Shown here: positions 1 through 7,637 of the stretch, piece after piece
Layout: each line of letters starts with the position of its first letter
How positions within the stretch are numbered: position 1 is the first letter of the stretch
Origin: a virus
DNA: 20,332 nucleotides
Direction: 5' to 3' (one strand)
Virus record (IMG/VR): IMGVR_UViG_3300031784_000243
Span: 1 to 20,332 of that record
Program-made: the position numbers and the translations under genes
The notes under the pieces: generated by a model
The model's database searches: none
What the model was told of the DNA's origin: nothing
The model's input: the letters and a program-made list of their open reading frames with translations, nothing else

Positions 1-2
1 CG

Positions 3-122
3 ACGGCCGACAGCTTCGAGTACCAGCAGGACGGCACCACCGTCCACGCCAAGGTGATCAACCCGGTGACCTTCCGCGGCGACAACCCGGTGCTGTTCGC
101 CTGCGTAGCGAGGCCGCAGTAA
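3..122 (+). CDS. C-terminal end of a head-tail joining or head-closure protein (partial)
   Basis: An open frame enters from the left edge and gives 39 residues, ending in VLFACVARPQ and then TAA. The stop overlaps the next ATG by one base (TAATG), so the two genes are probably translationally coupled. The fragment contains a short beta-rich stretch (VHAKVINPVTF). Its position immediately before a tail-completion protein and a tail terminator suggests a neck or head-closure protein. Too little is present to assign a family. Confidence 0.6.
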   Translation, partial: TADSFEYQQDGTTVHAKVINPVTFRGDNPVLFACVARPQ

Positions 123-577
123 TGGCACTCGGCAAGTCCTTCCGCGATTTCGTGCTGGGCAAGACCCGCACCGCCACCCGCAACGCCATGGAGGCCCTGG
201 CTCACAACACCGTGCGGGAGTTGCAGGAAGCAGGCCCCTACTGGGACGGCTACTTCGCCAACGAGTGGGTGGTGGTCGCTGGCAACGTGAACATCCCCGC
301 CACACTGCAGGGGGTGGAGCAGAGCACCAAGCCCGAGGCACGCGAGAACCGGGTCTACACCATGCCGCCGATCCCACCTGCCGATCTGCGCAAGGGCTAC
401 ACCATCGGCAACCAGATGGAGTACCGCGCCATTGCCATGGACTTGGAGCCGGGCCGCATCAAGAACGGACCTGGCACCGCCGAGCAGGACTGGTACACCA
501 ATCTCATGGAGGGCGGCGAGCTGATCCGCATCAACAAGGAAGCCGCCAAGGCTGCCTTCCAGGAGGTGTTCAAGTGA
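122..577 (+). CDS. Tail-completion / HK97 gp10-like neck protein
   Basis: This 151-residue protein sits in the normal slot of HK97 gp10-like or lambda gpZ-like proteins, which join the tail to the head. The N-terminal third is helical and basic (FRDFVLGKTRTATRNAMEAL). It is followed by a beta segment around YTIGNQMEYRAIAMDLEPG (about residues 93-111), which resembles the 'I-N-YA-x-x-x-E-G' pattern of gp10-like proteins. The C-terminus is helical (INKEAAKAAFQEVFK). The ATG overlaps the upstream TAA. The TGA overlaps the GTG of the next gene (GTGA), indicating coupled translation. The family call rests on gene order and weak motif likeness. Confidence 0.65.
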   Translation: MALGKSFRDFVLGKTRTATRNAMEALAHNTVRELQEAGPYWDGYFANEWVVVAGNVNIPATLQGVEQSTKPEARENRVYTMPPIPPADLRKGYTIGNQMEYRAIAMDLEPGRIKNGPGTAEQDWYTNLMEGGELIRINKEAAKAAFQEVFK

Positions 578-1008
578 CCCTGCAAGCCATCCGCCGCTTC
601 TTCGAGCAGCCCGTCGAGGACAGCATCACCCTCTACGACGCCTCCATCCCGGTCTTCACCGACAACCAGACCTACGTCGATAACGATGCGGAGTCTGAGT
701 TCGTGTTGATGCGGGTGAACTTCGGCCCGACGACTGAGCAGACCTTCTGCGGGCCGATGGAGCGAATCCGTGGCTCCCTGGTGGTGGAGATCTACACCCC
801 TAAGGGTCGTGGTCCTGGCCGCGCCCAAGAGATCGCCAGTGAGGTGGCCTTCGCACTGAACAGCCTCCCCCGCCACACCAACACCACCACCCCCGATGTG
901 GTGAGCGGGCGCATCAACGAGATCAACGGCCCCACCTTCACCTCCCTGGACGGCAGACCCCACCAGCTGACCAGACTGAGTTGCGGTTTCCAGGCTGCCT
1001 ACAGTTAG
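574..1008 (+). CDS. Tail terminator-like protein (gpU-type)
   Basis: The GTG at 574 overlaps the preceding stop as GTGA and gives 144 residues. Starting further upstream would only read the previous gene in another frame. The protein opens with a helix (LQAIRRFFEQP). It then has a beta sheet around FVLMRVNFGPTT and RIRGSLVVEIYTPKG, followed by the helix RAQEIASEVAFALNSL. This beta-beta-GxGxG-helix layout is what I know from DUF4128/gpU-like tail terminators, which cap the tube during assembly and dock it to the head. Length and position, directly before the tube protein, fit. The stop is TAG, and a 75-base gap precedes the next gene. Confidence 0.7.
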   Translation: MTLQAIRRFFEQPVEDSITLYDASIPVFTDNQTYVDNDAESEFVLMRVNFGPTTEQTFCGPMERIRGSLVVEIYTPKGRGPGRAQEIASEVAFALNSLPRHTNTTTPDVVSGRINEINGPTFTSLDGRPHQLTRLSCGFQAAYS

Positions 1009-1070
1009 GTCAGCCAGAGCCCCCGCTGGTGACGCCCCCAACTGAAAATGTTGTCTCGCCACCCTTAATT

Positions 1071-1075
1071 AGGGG
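1071..1075 (+). promoter_or_regulatory. Shine-Dalgarno-like AGGGG that supports an ATA start
   Basis: AGGGG lies eight bases before the ATA at 1084. No ATG, GTG or TTG exists in the tube-protein frame between the TAA at 1066-1068 and the GTG at 1207, yet the frame is already protein-like upstream of 1207. The purine run therefore favours ATA as the initiation codon. CTG at 1129 is the main alternative. Confidence 0.45.
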
Positions 1076-1083
1076 CTGGAAAA

Positions 1084-2175
1084 ATAGCCGTCAACTGCCA
1101 AACTAGCGCCCTTACGGGCTCCGATGGTCTGATCACCTTCAAGCCTGCAGGTGTTCAGTTCTGTCTGTCTGACGCAACTGACTTCCCTGCCGGCAAGTAC
1201 CTGACCGTGCCTGGCAACCATGACTACCGCGTGGGCGACCCCGTGGTGTTCAAGACGGAAGGTGCTGGTGTGCTCGACACCGCGCTGACCGCCAACACGA
1301 AGTATTTCGTGGTGGATGTCAACAAGACCAGCATCGCCGTGTCCGCCACCAAGGGCGGCGTGCCGATCACCCTTGCTGGCGCTGGCGGCCAAGCCGGCTC
1401 CGGCATCGCCACTCTGGCTGCCGCTACTGCCGGTGCGGGCTACGTCCCTGGCACCTACACCGATGTCCGCCTGGTGCAGACAACCGGTGGTGGCAGTGAG
1501 TCCAGCGCCCGCGCCACCATCGTGGTTCCTGTTGGCGGTGCTATTAACGCTGGTGCCATCACGATCTCCTCGGCTGGTAAGGGCTACACCACTGGCGCTG
1601 GCTCCATCAGCCTGAGCGGCGGCCGCAACGCTGCCGGCGATGCGATCGACAAGACCGCTCCCGGTACTGCCTTTAGCGGTACTGCCACGCTGACCACCGC
1701 TCGGGAAAACACCACCGGTCACATCAACATCGGTTACTCCGAGTACAGCGTGACCTGCATGGTTCAGGAATGGAGCCTGGACTTCAGCCGTGAATCCATC
1801 GACATCACCACCCTGCCTTGCAGTGTTGGTGGCGATGCTGACAAGTACGCCTCCTTCCGCACCACCATCCCTGGCTTCGCCAGCGGTTCTGGCTCGATGA
1901 GCGTTCTGTTCTCTGGTGACAACACCAGCATGAGCAGCCGCCTGATTGCCAACTCGCTGTTGAAGTCTCAGGCCGGTGCCACGGTGAAGCTGTACGTCAA
2001 CGCCATCGAAGGCTCTGGCGGCATCATGGACGACACCGCTTCGTCCTATATCGAGGCACCCGTCTCGCTGGAGGGCTTCTCCATCTCGGTGAACACCTCC
2101 GACGCGATCGTGGCTTCGATCAACTTCAGCCTGTCTGGTCCCCCCAGCCACCTGTTCAACCTCAACCTCGCCTGA
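1084..2175 (+). CDS. Major tail (tube) protein with an inserted beta domain
   Basis: From an ATA start the product is 363 residues. The first GTG (1207) would remove 41 residues, including FKPAGVQFCLSDATDFPAGKY, which continue naturally into LTVPGNHDYRVGDPVVF, so an upstream start is likely. Residues of about 33-98 resemble the 'H-x-Y-x-x-GD-x-V' domain common in phage tail proteins. Residues of about 99-206 hold Gly-rich repeats (AGAGYVPGTYTDV and AGKGYTTGAGSI). The C-terminal part of about 150 residues has the tube-like motif VQEWSLDFSRESIDITTL. It is followed by PGFASGSGSMSVLF and ends with a short NLNLA tail. The gene lies after the tail terminator and before the chaperone, as expected for the tube subunit. 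A strong terminator follows. Two smaller proteins at 13042 and 13488 share the C-terminal motif. Confidence 0.75.
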   Translation: MAVNCQTSALTGSDGLITFKPAGVQFCLSDATDFPAGKYLTVPGNHDYRVGDPVVFKTEGAGVLDTALTANTKYFVVDVNKTSIAVSATKGGVPITLAGAGGQAGSGIATLAAATAGAGYVPGTYTDVRLVQTTGGGSESSARATIVVPVGGAINAGAITISSAGKGYTTGAGSISLSGGRNAAGDAIDKTAPGTAFSGTATLTTARENTTGHINIGYSEYSVTCMVQEWSLDFSRESIDITTLPCSVGGDADKYASFRTTIPGFASGSGSMSVLFSGDNTSMSSRLIANSLLKSQAGATVKLYVNAIEGSGGIMDDTASSYIEAPVSLEGFSISVNTSDAIVASINFSLSGPPSHLFNLNLA

Positions 2176-2198
2176 TACAACTCGGTCGAGGAGAGCTT

Positions 2199-2221
2199 GC
2201 CCCGCGAAAGCGGGGCTTTTT
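2199..2221 (+). terminator. Rho-independent terminator after the tail-tube gene
   Basis: A perfect 7-bp GC stem (GCCCCGC at 2199-2205 with GCGGGGC at 2210-2216) closes a GAAA tetraloop and is followed by five T residues. It lies 23 bases after the tube-protein stop, so the abundant tube transcript could end here. Confidence 0.9.
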
Positions 2222-2235
2222 ACTGGCACAAGATC

Positions 2236-2241
2236 TATACT
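2236..2241 (+). promoter_or_regulatory. -10-like box TATACT before the chaperone gene
   Basis: TATACT matches five of six bases of the sigma-70 consensus TATAAT. It stands 14 bases after the terminator T-run and 25 bases before the chaperone ATG. I see no convincing -35 element. Similar boxes (TAGACT or TAGATT) occur before four other genes in this window. Confidence 0.5.
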
Positions 2242-2266
2242 TACCTGAGTAACGCTGAATGACTGC

Positions 2267-2632
2267 ATGGCATCTGCCATCCGCGCCATCGACCGCCTGA
2301 AGAACGCCGCCAACCTGGTGCCCGCCCGCAAGGATGTGGAGCTGCACGACGGCAGCATCTTCACGTTCTGGTCCCGTCCCCTGACGATGGCTGAGCGGGA
2401 CAAGGCTCAGCGCACCGCCAAAGGTGATGACGCCAATGCCTTTGCCCTGCAACTGCTGGTGGACAAGGCCCTCGACGAAGGTGGGCAGCGCTTGTTCCAG
2501 CCCGCCGATCTAGCCGAGCTGAAGCACGAAGTGCGGGATGAGGATCTGCAGAAGCTGATGCTCGCTGTCCTCACCAGCGCGGAGGATGAGGAGCCGCTGG
2601 AGCCCAAAAGTTCTACAGGCGGAGCTAAGTAA
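2267..2632 (+). CDS. Tail assembly chaperone, gpG-like
   Basis: This 121-residue protein lies between the tube gene and the tape measure, the place of lambda gpG, which coats the tape measure before the tube polymerises. It begins with a helix, followed by the compact beta segment VELHDGSIFTFWSRPLTMAE. The rest is helical and acidic (ALQLLVDKAL, ADLAELKHEV, DLQKLMLAVL, AEDEEPLEP). Near its end, codons CCC AAA followed by A form a likely slip site from which ribosomes could enter the +1 frame and make the longer gpGT-like product. If they do not slip, translation ends at TAA 2630-2632. No strong Shine-Dalgarno sequence is seen. Confidence 0.8.
   Translation: MASAIRAIDRLKNAANLVPARKDVELHDGSIFTFWSRPLTMAERDKAQRTAKGDDANAFALQLLVDKALDEGGQRLFQPADLAELKHEVRDEDLQKLMLAVLTSAEDEEPLEPKSSTGGAK
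2603..2610 (+). other. Putative +1 programmed frameshift site CCCAAAAG
   Basis: In the chaperone frame the codons read CCC AAA AGT. The downstream gpT-like frame is offset by +1 and reads CCA AAA GTT over the same bases. A tRNA-Lys on AAA can slip one base forward and still pair with AAA, and tRNA-Pro could move from CCC to CCA. A -1 slip, as in lambda, would lead into a different frame, and a -2 slip leaves poor pairing. The fusion would have 175 residues. Confidence 0.6.
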
Positions 2633-2795
2633 GGACAACTGGCTGCTGCTGTCGTTCGCGGTGGCCAAGGAACTCGGGATGACCCTCACCCGCCTCTGGG
2701 CGGAAGTAACCCCCGAGGAGTTGTTGGGCTGGAGCGCCTACTTCGGGTATCTGAACGACCAGCAGGAGAAAGCCATGAAGCGGGCCCGCCGATAG
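2610..2795 (+). CDS. gpT-like extension of the tail chaperone (+1 frame, gpGT fusion)
   Basis: The +1 frame supplies about 61 residues after the slip site, to TAG at 2793-2795. The sequence includes LLLSFAVAKELGMTLTRLWA and EELLGWSAYFGYLNDQQEKA. The pattern 'LA-x-x-LG-x-T-x-x-x-L-x-x-x-x-x-x-EL-x-x-W-x-AY' is characteristic of gpT-like halves of tail assembly chaperones, which bind the tube protein. The frame could also start by itself at ATG 2586, but that lies inside the first gene and has no evident ribosome binding site. The 3' end forms part of the terminator stem. Confidence 0.75.
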   Translation, partial: VLQAELSKDNWLLLSFAVAKELGMTLTRLWAEVTPEELLGWSAYFGYLNDQQEKAMKRARR

Positions 2796-2806
2796 GCCCG
2801 CTTTTT
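2780..2806 (+). terminator. Rho-independent terminator at the end of the chaperone gene
   Basis: GCGGGCC (2780-2786) pairs with GGCCCGC (2795-2801) across an 8-base loop, and TTTTT follows. The stop codon of the gpT-like frame lies partly inside the hairpin, so a translating ribosome could affect termination. Confidence 0.85.
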
Positions 2807-2816
2807 ACTGCCCGCT

Positions 2817-2822
2817 TAGACT
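2817..2822 (+). promoter_or_regulatory. -10-like box TAGACT before the tape measure gene
   Basis: TAGACT follows the terminator T-run by 10 bases and precedes the TTG start by 27 bases. The downstream bases GAGGTAACGC resemble CTGAGTAACGC after the box at 2236. This repeats the terminator-then-box arrangement seen in front of the chaperone. Confidence 0.5.
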
Positions 2823-2849
2823 GAGGTAACGCGGTTAGGGCCTGAGTTC

Positions 2850-5800
2850 TTGGCTGACTACAACCAGAACATCAAGGTCACCGCCGACACCAAGCAGGCA
2901 GAACGCCAGCTGGACAAGCTGACCGGGCAGCTTGAACAGCTGCAGCGAGCAGGTGGGCTGAAGTTTGAGCTGTTTGGTAGTGGCGCTGGATTAAAGAACG
3001 CCGTCAGCGGGAACTTGCCCGCTGCGTTGAAACGCACCGGCGAAGCATTTGGTTCAGGTAGTGCGCAGGTCAAAAAGTTTTCGCTGGCTGTCCGCACTCT
3101 GGACAGCCAGATAAAGAGTGGCGCAATACGCGGAGGCGTTGGTGCTTTAGGTCTGGCACTTGCCAAGATGGCGCCTGCCACCGCACCAGCGGTAAAGAAC
3201 GTTGGCGCCCTGACGACTGCCCTAACAGGGCTGGTGGCCAAGACCACTGGCCTTGTTGGAGGCATGGGAGCCGCTGGCGCCGCCATTGCTGGTGTCGGCG
3301 CTGGCATTGATACCGCAGCCAAAGCAGCCGTTGGCGGTAGCAACGCCATTCAGGAACTGCTGCTCTACCTGAAGGATCTTCCGAACAGCTGGGGCTTGGC
3401 GGCGGTTGCTGCCATGGCGTTCGCGCCTGCGGCCATCACTGCCGGCAAAGCAATCAACAATGCGGTTGGTACGCAGGCGACCACAAAGCTTGCTGAATTC
3501 ACCGCCGGAATCCGGAACGCTGCCTCTGCAACGGAGAAGCTGGAAGGCAGTGTCATCTCGGCAGGAGATGCGTTCGAGGCGCTGCTGCAGGGGTCATCCC
3601 TCAACGAGCTCAACGCGCAGCTTCGTGACGCGGTAAAGCAGTCCGGCGCGTTTGAGTCCAGCACCGTCCAGGCATGGGAGGCCGCGCAGCAGCTGGCCTC
3701 CGCGATGAAGCTCCAGACGGCGGAGCAGAAGGAGATCAACGATCTGGTTCGGCAGGCCAGGGGCCTGCAGTCCCAGGACGTTCGGGACACCGAGGTGTCG
3801 CGGCGGATGGCACTGCTCACCTCCGGTCGCAACGCCCAGAAACAGATGGCGACCGAGCAGGCCCGCCTCAACACCGAGCTGGAGGACTACGCCCGCCTGG
3901 CTGCGGAGGTTGCAGCGCAGACCAAGGCATGGGCCGACAACCTCACCCGCGTGGAGCGTTCCAGCAAGGCGGGCGTGCTGGGCAACAAGAGCCAGATCCA
4001 GGCTCGCTTGGAGGAGATGCGGGAGAACAACCGCAGCGCCCAGATCGCCCGCGAACGCAGCGCCGCCCTCCAGGGCAAGGCATACGGACTGAACCAAGTT
4101 CCGGCTGGCGGCCAGCTGTTCCCCGGCGGCAACACCATGACGGCCCAACCGGGTTACCGGGCCGTCCAGAACGCTGCTGCCACCTACAAGCAGGCCGCCG
4201 AAGCCGCCCGGCCGCTGCTGCAGCAGGCCGAGCAGCGCACGATCCTGGAGGGCAAGTCGCTGCAGGTGGTACGCAACCGCACCAATGCTCTGCGCGAGCA
4301 GGCCGCGATTGACAAGAACTCAATCGCAATCCTGCGCCAACAAAACGCCGAGCGGATCAAAGCGGCCCAGCTGGATGAACGTGCCCTGACGGTGGCCCGC
4401 CGACAAACCCAACTGGCCGACCTGCGCAACAAGAAGAAGAAGGGCGAAGAACTGCAGGGCCGATTCGAAAACACCTTGGTTTCCGGTGCCTTCCCGCTGC
4501 TATTCGGTGCTGGCCCCTTGGCCACCCTCGGCGGCTTTGCCGGTGGCGCACTGGGGAGCAAGAACCCAATGATTGGGGTCTTTACCAGCGCCATCGGCCA
4601 AATGGTCGATCAGTTCGGGGCGGCCGCCATCGACATGGGCAAGGCCCTGCGCGACCCGATCACCAACTTCCAGAAGATCGCCGATGCGGGGCTGCTGGCC
4701 AGCAAGAGCCAGGAGTATTACGTCCAGCGGCTGATCGAGGTGGGGCAGATCAGCAAGGCCACCGCCGTGATCCAGGGCGAGTTGATCAAGAAGATTGGCG
4801 CCTCCGGCGTCAGCGATCTGCAGCGTGCTGGCGCTGAAGCCGACAAGCTGTCGAAAGCCTGGGCCGAGCTGAACCTGCAGATGCAAGCCGCCTTGGCTGG
4901 TCCGCTTGCGAGCTTGTTGTCGTGGATTACTGCTGTCGTTCGCCTGCAAGGAGGACAAAACAGCGGAAACAGTCAATTTGAAGAAATCAGCAAGGCCCTA
5001 AGTCCTGAGCTAAGGAAGAAGTTCCAAAATGAGATCTACAAAGTGCGCGAGGGCGCCACGGCGTTTTCGCCTGATCTAGACAAGCGAAGAGCGCAACAGC
5101 AAGCGATATTTGACAAGTATCGCGGGCTTGCCCCCTCACTTGGCGTCAAGGGCACGACCGACTCCCCAGAAGCACAGCAGCAAGCGGCGGAAGCGCGGCT
5201 GGCTACGGCAGAGCGTGCCGAAGAGTTGCGCCGTCAGGGCGTCCAGCTGGAGCTGGCAGCGGTGGATCAACGCCGCAACATTGAGGATCAGGTCTTCAGC
5301 TTCCGTCGCCGGGCGGCTGATTTTGAGCGCGCCAACCTTGACCTGAAGCGCAGCATTGAAGATCGAATCTTTGACCAGCGCCAGAGCATTGCGCGGCAAG
5401 AGTCGGACAACCTGCGCCAGCGCGACCAGCTGGCGATCGACCAACGCGACCGCGCCCTCAGCGGACTGCGGCTCACGGGCAACCAGCCTGGCACTGAGCT
5501 GGCGAACCAATGGCTGGACGCCACTCGCACTTACATCAAGGCCCGCAGCGAAGGAGAAGCCAATCTTCGGGAGAAAGAGCGCACCTTCCGCATCGACATG
5601 GCGGACTTTGAGCGTGAGGCGTACAAGTTCCGTTTGCAAGTGGAGCGCACGGTCGGCGATCTCAAGCGTCAAGCCGTGGACTACGAGCGCGACGTCCAGA
5701 AAACCATCCTCCAGAACGAGCGCTGGCTGCTGGATCGCCGCATCGCCGTCGCCGACTACGAGCTAGCGCAGCGCAAACAAGGCATTGCCGATGAGGCAGA

Positions 5801-7637
5801 CGCCGCCAAGCGCCTACAAATGACGAACGCCGCCATCACCAGCGTCACTGGTGGCGGAGGTGGTGCCGGAGCCCAGTCTGTTCTGGCGGCCGCCAACAGA
5901 AACCTTGGGCTATTTGCCGGGGAGTCGGAGCGGTGCGCGGATGCCATGCGGGTGCTGTTCAAAGAGGCCAACATCGGCATTGGTGTCACGAAGCAAGCCT
6001 GGGATGGCTTGGCCTCGGGCGGTCGGCTGGCTAGCAGTTTCTTCGGCTCCGACATCGGCCAGAAGATCACGAACATCCGCGACCTACGCCCTGGTGACTT
6101 GGTGGGCTTTGAGCGCACCTACGGCAACTGGGGCAAGGGGGTCCAAACCCACGTCGGCGTGTACGCGGGCGGCGGAATGATGTACGACCACAGCTCGCGT
6201 GGGGGGCTGACCAAACGCCCACTCAGCACGTTCGAGGGCAAGTTCATGTACGGCGTTCGCCCGAACGCCTACGGCGCAGGCAGTCCTGCCACCACCCAGA
6301 TGTCGCCGATCTTCCAGCGACCTGGGGCAGCCGCCAACAATGTTGTGCCCACCGGCGGGCTGGCGCGTCCCGACCTGTCCATGCCGAGCTTCAGCGCTCC
6401 GGGTGTCAAACCCATTGATGTCTCGGGACTGCTTGCTCAGAGCGACGCCTTAAAGACCCAGGGCGCCAAGCTCAAACTTGAAGCGCATGAGATCGGTAAA
6501 CAGACGGCAAAGGCACTGATTGACGGCGCCAAACAGGACTTAGACCAGCAGCTCAAAACCCTCCAGGCGCAACTGACGAAGCCCTTTGACGAGATGCTGC
6601 TCGACCAGCAACAGCAGGCGGACTATCAAAAGCAGTATTCCGAGCTATTAAGCAAAGGCATCCTCCCCGACCTTGCGGAGCAACTCGTCAATATCCGCCA
6701 GCAGGTGGAGCTTAAGGTACAGGAGCTTAATCTTGCCATCGCCGTACAGCAAGCAGTCGTTGACGCACTGAAGACTGAATACGATAAGACCAAAGATTTA
6801 GAGAGGAAAAGTGAGATAATGGCGCAGCTAATTGAGCAGCAAGAGTATCTCAACAAGCTCAAAGGGATTGAGCCGTCCATTCGGGAAGGAGGCAGGAAAG
6901 CCGAAGGTGGCGCCACCCAGGCCCAGTCCTCAGGGCAACGCCTGCAGGACGCCTACACCAAAGTTCAAGGCGAGCTGAACGCGCTGCTGGACCCGGTGAA
7001 CCAAGTGATCGCTGGCGCCAACGCCATCGGTGCCGCCTTCGGTGACGCCTTCCGCGGCATCATCAGCGGCTCGATGAGTGCCCGGGAGGCGCTGTCGCAG
7101 ATGTTCCAGCAGATCGGCGCCCACTTCATCGACATGGCGACCCAAATGATCGCCAAGTACCTGGAGATGAAGCTGATCGGACTGGCTCAGAGCTTCCTGG
7201 GCGGTGCTGCTGGCGGCGCCGGTCCGGTGGCGATGCCTGGCGCTGGTGTGGGCGGCGGCAGCTCGATGTTCATGCCCGGCGCACCGAGCTTCTTCGCCAC
7301 CGGCGGCTTCGTCACTGGTCCCACCCGCGCCGTCATCGGCGAGGGTGGCGAGAGCGAGTACGTCATCCCCAGCAGCAAGATGGGCGCGGCAATGTCCAAC
7401 TACCGCGCCGGTCGCCGTGGTGCCGGCGTGCTCGAAGGCGGCGGCGAAGCGGGCGGCGGTGGTGGCACCTTCACCCTGGAGACCGTGGTGATTAACCGCC
7501 AGGAATACGCCACGATTGAGCAGGTGCGAGAGATGGGCGCTGCCGCTTCCCGCCGGGGTGCTGAAGGCGGACACGCCAAGTCGATGGGCGCCCTGCGTAA
7601 CAGCAGGTCCCAGCGGGCACGGTTGGGGATCCGCTGA
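2850..7637 (+). CDS. Tail tape measure protein with internal NlpC/P60 peptidase domain
   Basis: This 1595-residue protein, from a TTG start preceded by TTAGGG, follows the chaperone and sets tail length. Alternating helical and Gly/Ala-rich hydrophobic stretches occur at about 92-160, and LVSGAFPLLFGAG to GGALGS at about 544-572 looks membrane-active. Residues of about 770-1010 form a long charged coiled coil with an imperfect 25-residue repeat (RNIEDQVF from R809 and RSIEDRIF from R834). A probable NlpC/P60 endopeptidase follows: Cys1029 in ERCADAMRVLF, RPGD at 1080-1083, and His1101 in THVGVYAGGGMMYDHSS. It would cut peptidoglycan during DNA entry. The C-terminus has the motif FATGGFVTGPTRAVIGEGG, then SEYVIPSSKM, common in lambda-type tape measures. 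Two AT-richer segments suggest mosaicism. The stop overlaps the next ATG (TGATG). Confidence 0.92.
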   Translation: MADYNQNIKVTADTKQAERQLDKLTGQLEQLQRAGGLKFELFGSGAGLKNAVSGNLPAALKRTGEAFGSGSAQVKKFSLAVRTLDSQIKSGAIRGGVGALGLALAKMAPATAPAVKNVGALTTALTGLVAKTTGLVGGMGAAGAAIAGVGAGIDTAAKAAVGGSNAIQELLLYLKDLPNSWGLAAVAAMAFAPAAITAGKAINNAVGTQATTKLAEFTAGIRNAASATEKLEGSVISAGDAFEALLQGSSLNELNAQLRDAVKQSGAFESSTVQAWEAAQQLASAMKLQTAEQKEINDLVRQARGLQSQDVRDTEVSRRMALLTSGRNAQKQMATEQARLNTELEDYARLAAEVAAQTKAWADNLTRVERSSKAGVLGNKSQIQARLEEMRENNRSAQIARERSAALQGKAYGLNQVPAGGQLFPGGNTMTAQPGYRAVQNAAATYKQAAEAARPLLQQAEQRTILEGKSLQVVRNRTNALREQAAIDKNSIAILRQQNAERIKAAQLDERALTVARRQTQLADLRNKKKKGEELQGRFENTLVSGAFPLLFGAGPLATLGGFAGGALGSKNPMIGVFTSAIGQMVDQFGAAAIDMGKALRDPITNFQKIADAGLLASKSQEYYVQRLIEVGQISKATAVIQGELIKKIGASGVSDLQRAGAEADKLSKAWAELNLQMQAALAGPLASLLSWITAVVRLQGGQNSGNSQFEEISKALSPELRKKFQNEIYKVREGATAFSPDLDKRRAQQQAIFDKYRGLAPSLGVKGTTDSPEAQQQAAEARLATAERAEELRRQGVQLELAAVDQRRNIEDQVFSFRRRAADFERANLDLKRSIEDRIFDQRQSIARQESDNLRQRDQLAIDQRDRALSGLRLTGNQPGTELANQWLDATRTYIKARSEGEANLREKERTFRIDMADFEREAYKFRLQVERTVGDLKRQAVDYERDVQKTILQNERWLLDRRIAVADYELAQRKQGIADEADAAKRLQMTNAAITSVTGGGGGAGAQSVLAAANRNLGLFAGESERCADAMRVLFKEANIGIGVTKQAWDGLASGGRLASSFFGSDIGQKITNIRDLRPGDLVGFERTYGNWGKGVQTHVGVYAGGGMMYDHSSRGGLTKRPLSTFEGKFMYGVRPNAYGAGSPATTQMSPIFQRPGAAANNVVPTGGLARPDLSMPSFSAPGVKPIDVSGLLAQSDALKTQGAKLKLEAHEIGKQTAKALIDGAKQDLDQQLKTLQAQLTKPFDEMLLDQQQQADYQKQYSELLSKGILPDLAEQLVNIRQQVELKVQELNLAIAVQQAVVDALKTEYDKTKDLERKSEIMAQLIEQQEYLNKLKGIEPSIREGGRKAEGGATQAQSSGQRLQDAYTKVQGELNALLDPVNQVIAGANAIGAAFGDAFRGIISGSMSAREALSQMFQQIGAHFIDMATQMIAKYLEMKLIGLAQSFLGGAAGGAGPVAMPGAGVGGGSSMFMPGAPSFFATGGFVTGPTRAVIGEGGESEYVIPSSKMGAAMSNYRAGRRGAGVLEGGGEAGGGGGTFTLETVVINRQEYATIEQVREMGAAASRRGAEGGHAKSMGALRNSRSQRARLGIR
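5271..5423 (+). repeat. Imperfect 25-residue tandem repeat in the tape measure coiled coil
   Basis: Two adjacent units beginning at residues 809 and 834 share the pattern R-x-IED-x-[VI]-F-x-x-R-x-x-x-A-x-x-E-x-x-NL. Such rod-like repeats fit a length-measuring helical segment. The DNA copies have diverged. Confidence 0.55.

Noticed and set aside
265-573. Extended N-terminus for the tail terminator gene
   Set aside because: These codons lie inside the tail-completion gene and give a His/Arg/Gly-rich nonsense sequence. The GTG at 574 with GTGA overlap is the natural start.
1069-2403. Long minus-strand open frame of 444 codons opposite the tail-tube gene
   Set aside because: It is the mirror of a GC-rich gene with regular codon use. 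Its translation is low-complexity (GGAEGGVLVS type), it crosses a terminator, and the plus-strand reading has clear phage motifs.
2586-2795. Independent gene from ATG 2586 for the gpT-like part
   Set aside because: It lies inside the gpG-like gene without a ribosome binding site. The arrangement, size and motif match the usual frameshifted chaperone pair.
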